The notes under the pieces were generated by a model. It had not been told where the DNA came from. It saw only the letters and a program-made list of their open reading frames with translations, and did not search any database. DNA of 64,000 nucleotides from Pseudoduganella namucuonensis. GTDB lineage: Bacteria > Pseudomonadota > Gammaproteobacteria > Burkholderiales > Burkholderiaceae_D. Below are positions 50,987 through 59,934 of this stretch, in pieces. A program made the position numbers and the translations under genes. The stretch spans positions 248,001 through 312,000 of the forward strand of contig NZ_FPBO01000004.1 in assembly GCF_900116645.1 (NCBI RefSeq), written 5' to 3'. Positions within the stretch are counted from its first letter, which is position 1; the number at the start of each line of letters is the position of its first letter.

Positions 50987-52681
50987 TCACAGCCGCCCCG
51001 CCTTCAGCTGGGCCACCGCGTAGTCCACCGCGCGCGCCGTCAGCGCCATATAGGTCAGCGACGGGTTGACGGTGCCGCCGGAGGCCATCGCCGAGCCGTC
51101 GGTGACGAACAGGTTGCGCACGCCGTGCACCTGGTTGCGCCCATTGAGCACCGACTCCGCCGGGTCGTGCCCCATGCGCGCGCCGCCCATCTCGTGGATG
51201 GAGACGCCGGGCAGCGCGCGCGCCGGGATCAGTTGCACCCGCTTGGCGCCGGCCGCCAGCAGCATTTGCTCCGCCTGTTTGCCCGCGTCCACCGCCATGC
51301 GCCGCTCGTTCTCGCCGTAGGCCACGTCGAAGCTCAGTTGCGGCAGGCCGAAGCCGCCCGGGTTCTTGTCGTTCAGCGTGACCCTGTTGTGCGCCTGCGG
51401 CAGCTGCTCGCCGAACGCGCCCAGGAAGGCGATCCAGCGGCCCGGCCGCGCGATGTTGCGCTTCATGCCTGCGCCGAAATCGTCCGTCAGCGCGGCGGTG
51501 TTGGTCCAGTCGTCGCGCATGGCGCCGCCCTGGAAGCCGTAGCCGCGCGTGAAGTCGGCATCCGCGTCCTGCCCGCCCAGGTTGCGGAAGCGCGGCATGT
51601 AGACGCCGGTGGCGCGGCGGCCCTTGTAGTTGCTGTCGTCGAAACCGGGGATCTCGGCGAAGGCGCCGACGCCGTGGTGGTCGATCAGGTAGCGGCCCAG
51701 CGCGTCGCTGTGGTTGCCGATGCCGTTGGGGTGGGCCGCGCTGCGCGACTGCAGCAGGATCTGCACGCTGCCGAAGGTGGACGCGCACAGGAACACCACC
51801 TTGGCCTTGAAGGTCATGCGCTGGCCCGTCTTGGCGTCGATGACGCGCACGCCGGTGGCCTGCCTGGTGCGCGGATCGACCTCGATGGCCTCCACCACGC
51901 TGTCGGTGCGCACCGTCAGGCGGCCGGTCTTTTGCGCCGCCGGCAGGGTCGCGCTGAGCGAACTGAAATAGGCGCCGAAGGAGCAGCCGCGGTTGCAGAT
52001 GCTGCGGTTCTGGCACGGGCCGCGGCCATTGTGCGGCACGGTGAGGTTGGCCACGCGGCCGATGGTCAGGCGGCGGTCCTGCCACTTGGCCTCGATGCGC
52101 TGCTTCAGCGCGCGCTCCACGGCCGTCATCTCCATCGGCGGCAGGAAGTGGCCGTCGGGGAAGCTGTCCATGCCCTCGGCCTGGCCGCTCACGCCGATGA
52201 ATTTCTCGACGTGGGTGTACCACGGCGCCAGGTCGGCGTAGCGGATCGGCCAGTCGTTGCCGTGGCCGTCGCGCGCGTTGGCGCGGAAGTCGTCGTCGCC
52301 CCAGCGGTAGGACTGGCGGCCCCAGGTCAGCGAGCGTCCGCCCAGCACGTTGGTGCGGTGCCAGCGGAAGGGCTTCACCTGCTCGTAGGGGTTTTCGCGG
52401 TCGTTGATCCAGTAGTGGCGGTTGGCCCAGCTGAAGGCGCCGCGCTCGATCTTGCTCTGGATTGGATACTCGCGCTCGTCCAGCTCGCGGTCGGGCAGGC
52501 CCTGGTTGGGCGCCTGCCACGGCGGCGTGAATTCGTGGGTGTAGCCCTTCTGGTGCTCGACCAGGCCGCCGCGCTCCAGCACCAGCGTTTTCAGGCCCTT
52601 CTCGGTGAACTCCTTGGCCGCCCAGCCGCCGGTGATGCCGGAGCCGATGACGATGGCGTCGAATTGGGTGGATTTGCTCAT
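50987..52681 (-). CDS. GMC-family sugar dehydrogenase, large subunit (glucoside 3-dehydrogenase-like)
   Basis: A 564-residue FAD enzyme. The Rossmann motif AIVIGSGITGGWAA is at residues 9-22, the GMC block GGRSLTWGRQSYRW near residue 115, and the catalytic pair is His in SIHEMGGARMG near residue 495 and Asn in GTVNPSLTYMA near residue 543. Together with the small subunit encoded 11 bases upstream it fits the membrane-linked dehydrogenases that oxidise C3 of glucosides (LacA of Caulobacter is one). No cytochrome subunit gene is in the window. It could act in place of, or before, the Gfo/Idh enzyme. The enzyme's own sequence does not show a signal peptide; it may ride on its partner's Tat signal. 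Confidence 0.82.
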   Translation of the reverse strand: MSKSTQFDAIVIGSGITGGWAAKEFTEKGLKTLVLERGGLVEHQKGYTHEFTPPWQAPNQGLPDRELDEREYPIQSKIERGAFSWANRHYWINDRENPYEQVKPFRWHRTNVLGGRSLTWGRQSYRWGDDDFRANARDGHGNDWPIRYADLAPWYTHVEKFIGVSGQAEGMDSFPDGHFLPPMEMTAVERALKQRIEAKWQDRRLTIGRVANLTVPHNGRGPCQNRSICNRGCSFGAYFSSLSATLPAAQKTGRLTVRTDSVVEAIEVDPRTRQATGVRVIDAKTGQRMTFKAKVVFLCASTFGSVQILLQSRSAAHPNGIGNHSDALGRYLIDHHGVGAFAEIPGFDDSNYKGRRATGVYMPRFRNLGGQDADADFTRGYGFQGGAMRDDWTNTAALTDDFGAGMKRNIARPGRWIAFLGAFGEQLPQAHNRVTLNDKNPGGFGLPQLSFDVAYGENERRMAVDAGKQAEQMLLAAGAKRVQLIPARALPGVSIHEMGGARMGHDPAESVLNGRNQVHGVRNLFVTDGSAMASGGTVNPSLTYMALTARAVDYAVAQLKAGRL

Positions 52682-52692
52682 GTCGCTCCTTC

Positions 52693-53379
52693 TTAGATGA
52701 CGGTCTGGTAGGGCCAGGTCTTGATGTCCAGGTTGGACTCGAACTTGCCGGGCACCGGCAGATAGCGCAGTTCCCTGGTGCTGCCCGCCTCGGAGGTGAA
52801 GTAGCCCAGCACCACCAGGTCGCGCAGGCGCAGGTAGAACGGCGCCTTGGGGTCCGTGACCCGGTCGGCCAGCGAGAAGGTGCGGCCGGTGTAGGGGCTG
52901 GACTCGCGCAGCGCCTGCAGCAGCGCGGCGCCCTGCTCCGCCGTGCATTCGGCGTAGCCGCGCTGGAAGCGCTCGCGGGCGCTGGCGTCCAGCGCGGCCA
53001 GGCCGTCGCGGAACCGGGCCGCCTCGTCGGCGCGCATCCAGCGCGCCACCAGGGCGTCGATGAATTGCGGCACGCCGGCCTCGGTGGCGCCGGGCGTGTC
53101 GGTGGCGGGGACGATGACCTCGGCGGCGGCCGTCAGCACCGCCAGCTCCGCCTTGCCGAGGCCCGGGTTCGATGGCGCAGGGGCGCCCGCCGCCTTCAGC
53201 GCGGCGGCGGCCGAGGCGCTGCTCCACACGCCGGCCACGGCGGCGCCGGCCAGCAGCGCGGCCAGCACGTCGCGGCGCGAGACGCCGCCTTCGGCGTGCC
53301 CGCCGTGGTCCGCGTGATCGTGGTGATCGCCGTGCGCCGCGCCGGGCAGGCTGGTGAACTGCACTTTACTGATCTTCAT
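52693..53379 (-). CDS. Gluconate 2-dehydrogenase subunit 3-family small subunit (LacC-like)
   Basis: A 228-residue small subunit. Its leader has a His-rich stretch HGDHHDHADHGGHAEGG before SRRDVLAALLAGAAVAGVW, a twin-arginine signal. The mature part (KAELAVLTAAAEVIVPATDTPGA, YLRLRDLVVLGYFTSEAG) is that of gluconate 2-dehydrogenase subunit 3 / LacC proteins, which fold with and export the GMC subunit. The His cluster is not usual for the family and may bind metal. It lies 18 bases after the TonB receptor stop. Confidence 0.85.
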   Translation of the reverse strand: MKISKVQFTSLPGAAHGDHHDHADHGGHAEGGVSRRDVLAALLAGAAVAGVWSSASAAAALKAAGAPAPSNPGLGKAELAVLTAAAEVIVPATDTPGATEAGVPQFIDALVARWMRADEAARFRDGLAALDASARERFQRGYAECTAEQGAALLQALRESSPYTGRTFSLADRVTDPKAPFYLRLRDLVVLGYFTSEAGSTRELRYLPVPGKFESNLDIKTWPYQTVI

Positions 53380-53397
53380 GCTTGCCTTTCTACTGAA

Positions 53398-55548
53398 CTA
53401 GAACTGCGCGCCCGCGCGCAGCCCGAACGTGCGGGGGGCGCCCAGGCCGAAGCCGCCGGGCAGCAGGCTTTCGATGGTCACCGTGTTCTCGATGTTGCGC
53501 ACATAGGCCTGGACGAAATAGCGCTGCGACGGCGCCGTGTAGCCCAAGCTGGCGTCGGACTTGCGGTAGGACGGCTGCCGGTAACGCACCGCCGCCGCCG
53601 AGTCGCTGAGGAAGTAGGCGCCGTTCAGGCGCGTGCCCACGCGGGCCGCGACGCTGGCGCCGCTCTCCAGCGCGAAGGTGTGGGCGTAACCCAGGCTGGC
53701 GTTGTAGGCCGGCGCGCGGTCGATCTGCTGGCCGGACCAGTCCCGCCCCGCCACCGGCTGGTAGGCGTTGAACTTGCCGTCCGCCGTGGCGGCCGAGAAG
53801 GTGACGCGGTCGTCCGGCGTGGCCGCGTAGCTGCCCTCGACCTCCACGCCCTTGATGTTGGCGCTGGAGGCGTTGGTGGTGAGCGCGCCGCAGTTGGCCG
53901 CCGTGCCGGCGCCGGCGCAGACCACGGAGGTGAGCTGCATGTCCTTGTAGTCGTAGTGGAAGGCGGCGGCGCTCAGGCGCAGCTTGTTGCCGAGGAAGCG
54001 GCCCTTGACGCCGCCCTCGATGGAGACGATGTTCTCCGGCTTGTAGCCCGAGCCGCTGGTGTCGTTGAAGCCGCCCGCCTTGTAGCCGGTGGAGACGCTC
54101 CCGTACAGCATCACGGCCGGCAGCATGTCGTAGTCCGCGGCCAGGCGGAAGTTGGACTTCGCGCTCTCGACGCGGGCGCTGTAGCCCGGGCCCGTGGCGC
54201 TGCCGCTGAGCGGGTCGTGGCCGGACTTCTCGTCGCGCGTGGCGCGCGCGCCCGCCGTCACGCGCAGCTTGTCGCCCAGGCGCCAGGTGGCCTGCCCGAA
54301 GGCGGCCTTCGAGCCGCTGTGCACCTCCGGCCGGAACGGCACCGTGATCAAGGGACCGGGCGTCTGTGTGTTGTAGGTGGAGGCGCGGAAGATCTCCTCG
54401 TCGAAGTGGTACAGGCCCGCCACCCAGCTCAACGCACTTTTGCCGGCCGAGTTGAGGCGCAGCTCGTGCGTGAGCTGGGTCGACTCGCCCCGCACCACGC
54501 TGTACAGCGGGAAGCCGAAGTAGGTGCCGTTGTTGATCTGGTCCACCTCCGCGCGCAGCCGCGCGAGCTGGTAGGTCAGGTCCACCGCGCCCAGCGTGGT
54601 CTTGAACTCGGAGCGCAGCGAGCTGGCCACGTCGCGCTTGTGGGTGTCGCTGTTGATGAAGCGGCTGGCGGCGGTCAGTTGCGCGCGCGCGCCCCGGTCC
54701 ACGTACACGGGGTCGGCCAGGTTGTTGCCGCCCGCGATGGGCGCGCCGCTGAAGAAGTTCGTCAGCGGCACGGTGCTGCCGCCGTTGCCGCCGGACTTGC
54801 TGCGCTCCGCCGTCAGCAGCCACGAGGTGGCGGGCGAGAACGTGAACAGCGCGTGCAGGCGGGCCGCGTTGTCGTCCTGGTTCTCCAGCCCCACCGTGTT
54901 GGGGCCGGGACGCAGGTAGGTGTCGCGCCGCACGGCGGTGGCGGCGGCGCGCAGCGCCAGCGCGCCGTTCACCGGCACATTGAGCATGGCCTCCGCGCGG
55001 CGCGCGCCGTAGTCGCCGATGTCGGTGTCCACGCGACCCTCCAGCCGGGGGCCGGGCTTGTTGGTGATCAGGTTGATGGCGCCGGCGGTGGCGTTGCGTC
55101 CGTACAGCGTGCCCTGCGGCCCGCGCAGCACCTCGATGCGCTCCAGGTCCAGGAAGGCGCCCAGTTGCGCCTCGGTGCGCCCGACGTAGGCGCCGTCCAC
55201 GTTGAAGGCGGTGGACGAGTCGCCCTTCTCGCCGGTGTCCAGGCTGACCACGCCCCGGATGGCGACCTGCAGCTTGCCCGAGTCGGTCGATATCTGCACG
55301 TTGGGCGCCAGCTCGGTCAGCGCCACCGCGTTGGTGGCGCCGGCCTGGCGCAGTTCCTCGCTGCCGATGACGGACAGCGACAAGGGCGTCTTGGACGCGG
55401 GCTGGGCGATCTTCTGCGCCGTGACGACCACTTCGATCATCGGCGCCTCCTGGGCGGCGGCGGCGCCGGCCGCGCACCAGCCGGCCAGGATCAGCGCCTG
55501 GCGCGGCCGGACCAGGGCCATGCGGTTTGCAACGGTTGGGTGGGGCAC
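53398..55548 (-). CDS. TonB-dependent outer-membrane receptor, paralogue of the 32390 receptor
   Basis: About 716 residues. The signal peptide ends AGAAAAQ near residue 33, the TonB box region is IEVVVTAQKIAQPASKTPLSLSV, and the plug has EVLRGPQGTLYGRNATAGAINLIT; the barrel ends AGAQF. Its plug and end segments are nearly the same as those of the other receptor (e.g. RQPSY-KSDAS-GY). The start is GTG at 55548, with GGAGACAAGC upstream; the ATG at 55596 would lie inside the leader and overlap the operator region. It is first of an operon with the dehydrogenase subunits, so it probably imports a glycoside oxidised in the periplasm. Confidence 0.88.
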   Translation of the reverse strand: MPHPTVANRMALVRPRQALILAGWCAAGAAAAQEAPMIEVVVTAQKIAQPASKTPLSLSVIGSEELRQAGATNAVALTELAPNVQISTDSGKLQVAIRGVVSLDTGEKGDSSTAFNVDGAYVGRTEAQLGAFLDLERIEVLRGPQGTLYGRNATAGAINLITNKPGPRLEGRVDTDIGDYGARRAEAMLNVPVNGALALRAAATAVRRDTYLRPGPNTVGLENQDDNAARLHALFTFSPATSWLLTAERSKSGGNGGSTVPLTNFFSGAPIAGGNNLADPVYVDRGARAQLTAASRFINSDTHKRDVASSLRSEFKTTLGAVDLTYQLARLRAEVDQINNGTYFGFPLYSVVRGESTQLTHELRLNSAGKSALSWVAGLYHFDEEIFRASTYNTQTPGPLITVPFRPEVHSGSKAAFGQATWRLGDKLRVTAGARATRDEKSGHDPLSGSATGPGYSARVESAKSNFRLAADYDMLPAVMLYGSVSTGYKAGGFNDTSGSGYKPENIVSIEGGVKGRFLGNKLRLSAAAFHYDYKDMQLTSVVCAGAGTAANCGALTTNASSANIKGVEVEGSYAATPDDRVTFSAATADGKFNAYQPVAGRDWSGQQIDRAPAYNASLGYAHTFALESGASVAARVGTRLNGAYFLSDSAAAVRYRQPSYRKSDASLGYTAPSQRYFVQAYVRNIENTVTIESLLPGGFGLGAPRTFGLRAGAQF

Positions 55549-55608
55549 GCTTGTCTCCGGATTTCTGGTTTTTTTATGCTTGCTGCGGATGAGCATAGCA
55601 CAATTTAT

Positions 55609-55622
55609 AGAACCAACATTCT
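55609..55622. promoter_or_regulatory. TetR-type operator upstream of the TonB receptor operon (site B)
   Basis: AGAACCAACATTCT differs from site A at one base of the left arm (AGAAC for AGAAT); AATTTTT follows. It lies 60 bases before the GTG start at 55548. Confidence 0.55.
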
Positions 55623-55627
55623 AATTT

Positions 55628-56236
55628 TTATTGATGCGCCGCCGACGTGCTGCGCGCGCCCACCACCTGCTCCGCCAGCAGGCGCAGGCTGGTTTTCACC
55701 TGCTCGTCCAGGCACTGGCCGTCGGCGCCGAACAGGCGCGTGCCGGCCGTGTTCAGGGTCACGCCCAGGGGCGTGGGCCAGCCGCGCAGCGCGTGCACGA
55801 TGGAGCGCATGGCGCCCAGCGTGGTGTTGCAGCCCTGCCAGCCGGCCGCCGTGACGATGCAGCCCACCGGCATGCCGTCCAGGTACACGCGCTCGTCCGC
55901 GCGCAAGTCCTCCAGCAGGTCGATGGCGTTCTTCACCAGGCCGGACACGCCGCCGTGGTAGCCGGGCGAGGCGAAGATCACCGCGTCGGCGCGGCGCACC
56001 GCCTCGACGATGGCGCGCTGGCCCTCGCTGCGCTCGTTCTGTTCCGGCGAATAGCCTTCCAGCGCGGCCAGCGCCTCGCCGCCGAACAAATCGGTGTGCG
56101 CGCCCAGTTCACGGGCGTGCTCCAGCGCCACCCGCAGGGCGCTTTCGGTGCTGGAGCCGGGACGGGTGGTGCCGCCGATGCCGACGATGTAGGGCGCGCG
56201 GCCGTTGGCTTTCGCGACGATGGATGGCTGGTTCAT
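55628..56236 (-). CDS. NADPH-dependent FMN reductase
   Basis: A 202-residue flavodoxin-fold reductase. GIGGTTRPGSSTESALRVAL near residue 20 binds FMN phosphate, and FASPGYHGGVSGLVKNAIDLLEDL near residue 90 is the family signature. Such enzymes supply reduced flavin to two-component monooxygenases. It is in the same operon as the LLM monooxygenase and GH3 genes, which supports that pairing. AGGAGAGACATC precedes the ATG at 56236. Confidence 0.85.
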   Translation of the reverse strand: MNQPSIVAKANGRAPYIVGIGGTTRPGSSTESALRVALEHARELGAHTDLFGGEALAALEGYSPEQNERSEGQRAIVEAVRRADAVIFASPGYHGGVSGLVKNAIDLLEDLRADERVYLDGMPVGCIVTAAGWQGCNTTLGAMRSIVHALRGWPTPLGVTLNTAGTRLFGADGQCLDEQVKTSLRLLAEQVVGARSTSAAHQ

Positions 56237-56313
56237 GATGTCTCTCCTGTTTTCTTGATTGCCTGGTTTGCGTGGCGGACCGGCGGCCCGCCACGCTTGT
56301 TTAGCTTGTTTGT

Positions 56314-58716
56314 TCAAACGCCCCGCGGGACCACTTGCACCGCCAGCGGCAGCTCGTCGCTGGCGCGCCCGATCAGCAGGTCGACCGCGCCGGGCAGCGT
56401 GCTCCAGCCGTCGCGCCACACCTGCAGGCGGCGCAAGGCGACCGGGATGCGCACCTCGCGCTCCTCGCCCGCTTCCAGCGCCACCTTGGCGAAGGCCACC
56501 AGCGTCAGTTCCGGCTGCGCGCGGTACACCTGCACCACCTCCGCGCCGGCCCTGCCGCTGGTGTTGCGCAGCGTGACCGTCACCAGCCAGCCGCCGTCCG
56601 CGCCACCGCCCTCGTCCCGGACCACGCGCGCGTCGCGCATGGCGAAGGCCGCGTAGCCGAAGCCGCTGCCGAACGCCTGGCGCGGCTTGACGCCGTTGGC
56701 GGCCAGGCCCCGGTAGCCGATCCGCACGCCGTCGCCGTAGCGCAGGTCGCCGTTGGCGTCCGGTTGCAGCGACAGCGCCGGGTAGTCCGCGTCCTCGCGC
56801 GCGATGGTGACGGGCATGCGCCCGCCCGGTTCGCGGTCGCCCGCCAGCACCTGGGCCAGCGCCGGGCCGAACTCCTGGCCCGGATACCAGCAGTGCAGCA
56901 CCGCCCTGGCCCGGTCCGCCCAGCGCGTGTCGAAGGCGTGGCCGACGTTGGTGACCACCACCGTGTCCGGATTGGCCGCGCAAACGCGCTCGATCAGCGC
57001 GACCTGCTCCGCCGGCAGGCGGGTGTCCGGCCTGTCCTTGCTCTCCACGCTGGCGTCGGACGTCTCGCCCACCACCAGAATCACCGCGTCGGCCTCGCGG
57101 GCGGCCTGTTCGGCGCGCGCCATCATGGCCTCGGCGCCGCCGGGACCGCGCACGCCGTACCACAAGCCCTGGCAGCGCGCGGCGGTGTAGCGCAGCTCCA
57201 CCACCACGTCCACTTCCCCGCCCCGCTCCAGCGCGATGCCGACGCAATCGGCGTCGCCGCTTTTCAGGCGGCCCATCACGTCGCCGGGCGCCAGCTGCTC
57301 GTCGCGGCGGAACACCTCCTCGCCGCCGACCAGCAGGCGCAAGGCGCCGGTGCCGCCCACGTAGAACAGGTGCTCGCCCGATTCGGCGGCCGTGTAGACG
57401 CCGCTGGCGCGGGTGGCGGCGGCGCGCTGCAAGGCGCCGGCAGGATGCACGCCGTGGAACCAGGTGAGCGAGTTGGTGTCGCGCGTTTCGCTCAGCAGCG
57501 GCGCGCCTTCCAGCGCGGCGTTGTCGAAGTAGTCCACAGTCATGCCCTTGACGCGGCCGTCGCCCAGCGCGCGGGCCGGTGTCACGGTCATGCGCGGCAG
57601 CTTGGGCTGCGGGTCGACGCCGGGCTCGTAGCACACCAGCGCCTCGCCGAAGCGCGCTCGCAGCGCCTCCAGCGGCAGCGCCGCATCCGGCTTGACGGCG
57701 ATCTTGGCGAAGGTGCCGCCCTGGAAGCAAGGCGCGCTGGCGTTGGGGCCGATGACGGCGATGCGCGGCCAGCGCCTGGTGTCCAGCGGCAGCATGGCGT
57801 CCTCGTTGCGCACCAGCGTGAAGCCGGCGGCGGCGGCCTCGGTCAACAGGGCGGCCGCCTCGCCGTCCGGCATGGGCGCCCCCTTCCCCGCGCCGAAGCG
57901 GCGCGCGGCGGTGGCCACGCGTTCGGCCGCGTCCCGCAGGCGTTCCAGCGGAACCTCGCCCCGCTCCACGGCGGCGGCGCTGCGCGCGCCCAGGTGGCGG
58001 GCCGGTCCCGGCATTTCCAGGTCCAGGCCGCCGGCCAGCGAGCCGGCGGTGGAATGGGTGCCGAACCAGTCGCTCATGAACACGCCGGGGAAGTTCCACT
58101 CGTCCTTGGCCACGCGCCGGATCACGGGCGCCGCCTCGGCGCACCAGTCGCCATTGACCTTGTTGTAGGCAGTGAGCATGCCGGCGCAGTCCGCGCCCGC
58201 CGCCATCTCGAACGGCAGCAGGTAGACCTCGCGCAGCGTGCGCTCGTCGACCACGGCGTTCATCTGGTCACGCGCGGTCTCGCTGTCGTTGCACACCAGG
58301 TGCTTGGCGATGGCGCCGGTGCCCACCGACTGGCAGCCCCGGATCCAGGACGCGCCCAGCGCGCCGCACAGCAGCGGGTCCTCCGAGTAGTACTCGAAGG
58401 CGCGGCCGGCCAGCGGGCTGCGGGCCAGGTTCAGGTTGGGGGCCAGCATCAGGTCCACGCCGTGGCGTATCGCCTCACCGCCCACCAGGCGCCCCACCCT
58501 TTGCGCCAGCGCCGTGTCCCAGCTGGCGCCCAGCGCCACCGGCGAAGGCGTCAGCAGCGAGACGTCGCGCTCGTCGATGCGGGCGCCGGCCACGCCCATC
58601 GGGCCGTCCGCCATGTGCAGCGGCGGGATGCCCGCCTCAGGCACCGCCGCCGTCGCCCACATCGACGCGCCGGCGGTCAGCATGGCCATCTCGTCCAGGG
58701 TCAACTCTCTCGTCAT
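56314..58716 (-). CDS. Glycoside hydrolase family 3 beta-glycosidase with PA14 insert
   Basis: An 800-residue GH3 enzyme. The N-terminal barrel carries the nucleophile Asp in GVFMSDWFGTH near residue 216 and substrate-binding AKHLVCNDSE near residue 138. A PA14-type insert (residues about 370-520, with TAAESGEHLFYVGGTGALRLLV) splits the second domain, and the C-terminal fibronectin-like domain ends with VQVVPRGV. No signal peptide, so it acts in the cytoplasm. GGGAGGAGATCGGA supports the ATG at 58716. It probably hydrolyses an O-linked glucose of an aryl glycoside. Confidence 0.9.
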   Translation of the reverse strand: MTRELTLDEMAMLTAGASMWATAAVPEAGIPPLHMADGPMGVAGARIDERDVSLLTPSPVALGASWDTALAQRVGRLVGGEAIRHGVDLMLAPNLNLARSPLAGRAFEYYSEDPLLCGALGASWIRGCQSVGTGAIAKHLVCNDSETARDQMNAVVDERTLREVYLLPFEMAAGADCAGMLTAYNKVNGDWCAEAAPVIRRVAKDEWNFPGVFMSDWFGTHSTAGSLAGGLDLEMPGPARHLGARSAAAVERGEVPLERLRDAAERVATAARRFGAGKGAPMPDGEAAALLTEAAAAGFTLVRNEDAMLPLDTRRWPRIAVIGPNASAPCFQGGTFAKIAVKPDAALPLEALRARFGEALVCYEPGVDPQPKLPRMTVTPARALGDGRVKGMTVDYFDNAALEGAPLLSETRDTNSLTWFHGVHPAGALQRAAATRASGVYTAAESGEHLFYVGGTGALRLLVGGEEVFRRDEQLAPGDVMGRLKSGDADCVGIALERGGEVDVVVELRYTAARCQGLWYGVRGPGGAEAMMARAEQAAREADAVILVVGETSDASVESKDRPDTRLPAEQVALIERVCAANPDTVVVTNVGHAFDTRWADRARAVLHCWYPGQEFGPALAQVLAGDREPGGRMPVTIAREDADYPALSLQPDANGDLRYGDGVRIGYRGLAANGVKPRQAFGSGFGYAAFAMRDARVVRDEGGGADGGWLVTVTLRNTSGRAGAEVVQVYRAQPELTLVAFAKVALEAGEEREVRIPVALRRLQVWRDGWSTLPGAVDLLIGRASDELPLAVQVVPRGV

Positions 58717-58746
58717 TCCGATCTCCTCCCGCATGGCCGCCGGCGC

Positions 58747-59841
58747 TTATTTAAAGGCCGGGAACACGTGTTCGGCCAGCAGGCGCAAGGTCTGGTTGGC
58801 GTAGGCCATGCGCTCCTCGGTCACGGGGCCGGTGGTGGTGCCGCACAGGATGTTGCCGATGCCGACCTCCTGGTAGGCGCGCAGCTTCCCGATCACCGTT
58901 TTCGGGCTGCCGTACAGGCACCACGTGGCCATCCACTCCTCGGTCAGCGCGTGGCCGGTGCGGTCGGTCTTCTTGTTGGCGTCGTCCGACTCCGCCTTGG
59001 CGTTGAAGGCGGCCTCGCGGTCGATGGCCTCCTGGTAGGACGTGAGGATGCGCAGCATTTCCTCGTGCGCCTGCTCGTCGGTCTCGGCCAGGTGCACGGC
59101 CTGGTAGCTGTGGGTGGTCCACGACAGCGCGTCGGCGACGGTGTCGTCCGAATGGCCGGCGGCCAGCAGCTGGTCGTGGTAGCTGGCGAAGTACTTCTTC
59201 ACGTGGCTGATCGGGTCCGTGCCGCCGATCTGCGGCGGCGTGAACGCCGGGATGAAGGCGGGCCAGCCGTTGACGGCGGCGCGCGTGATGCTGCTCTCCT
59301 TCATCGCCACCGGCATCAGGCGCGCGTGCTTGCGGCCGTACGGGCCGGGGGCGATGCGCTGCAGCACCTTGCCCTTGTGGAAGCCGTGCAGCTCGATCGG
59401 CTCGTCCTCGACCTTCTTGGCCCATAGCGCCTCCGCCGCCTGCAGGTTTTCCTCGGCGATGCGGCCGGCGTCCTTGTAGTTGACGCCGAAGCCGATCATC
59501 TCCTCCGGCGTGGTGCCCGAGCCGATGCCGACCAGCAGCTTGCCCTTGGTGAGGTGGTCGAGGATGTTGATGCGCTCGACGAAACGCACCGGGTGGTGCA
59601 GCGGCACCGAGGTGACGGAGAAGCCGAAGTGCATGTCCGGCAGCTTGGCCGCCAGGTAGGAGGCGAACATGTAGCTGTCGCTGGCCACCGGCATGTAGCC
59701 GTTGAAGTGGTGGTCGGGCAGGAAGATGGCGTCGAAGCCCAGCTTGCCGGCCAGCAGCGCGTGCTGTTCCAGGTCGACGATCAACTGCTTGTCCGCGTCC
59801 GCGCTCATGGTGCGGCCATTGAGAAAGACTGAGAAGCGCAT
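58747..59841 (-). CDS. LLM-class flavin-dependent oxidoreductase (bacterial luciferase-like monooxygenase)
   Basis: A 364-residue barrel of the bacterial luciferase family. IFLPDHHFNGYMP near residue 40, PLHHPVRFVERINILDHLTKGKLLVGIGSG near residue 80-110 and YGSPKTVIGKL near residue 310 match the LLM signatures. It would use FMNH2 from the reductase encoded in the same operon to oxygenate an organic substrate. ATG at 59841 has GGAACC upstream; the ATG at 59853 is possible. It is first in its operon, with the TetR-type dyad 80 bases upstream. Confidence 0.87.
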   Translation of the reverse strand: MRFSVFLNGRTMSADADKQLIVDLEQHALLAGKLGFDAIFLPDHHFNGYMPVASDSYMFASYLAAKLPDMHFGFSVTSVPLHHPVRFVERINILDHLTKGKLLVGIGSGTTPEEMIGFGVNYKDAGRIAEENLQAAEALWAKKVEDEPIELHGFHKGKVLQRIAPGPYGRKHARLMPVAMKESSITRAAVNGWPAFIPAFTPPQIGGTDPISHVKKYFASYHDQLLAAGHSDDTVADALSWTTHSYQAVHLAETDEQAHEEMLRILTSYQEAIDREAAFNAKAESDDANKKTDRTGHALTEEWMATWCLYGSPKTVIGKLRAYQEVGIGNILCGTTTGPVTEERMAYANQTLRLLAEHVFPAFK

Positions 59842-59920
59842 AGTAGGTTCCATAGTGTTGGGTTAGACGGCGTGGCGACCCGGACGCGGCGCACCTCGGC
59901 GGTGTCGCCAGCCTTAAATC

Positions 59921-59934
59921 ATAATCCGAATTCT
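59921..59934. promoter_or_regulatory. TetR-type operator upstream of the LLM monooxygenase operon (site C)
   Basis: ATAATCCGAATTCT followed by AATTATG. It has the ATTCTAATTAT tail common to sites A to D. Confidence 0.55.

Noticed and set aside
53065..55854. 929-codon plus-strand frame opposite the dehydrogenase and TonB genes
   Set aside because: Shadow of two well-recognised minus-strand genes; low-complexity Arg/Val/Gly/His composition.
56335..59427. 1030-codon plus-strand frame opposite GH3 and LLM genes
   Set aside because: Same shadow composition; both genes beneath it have complete family motifs.
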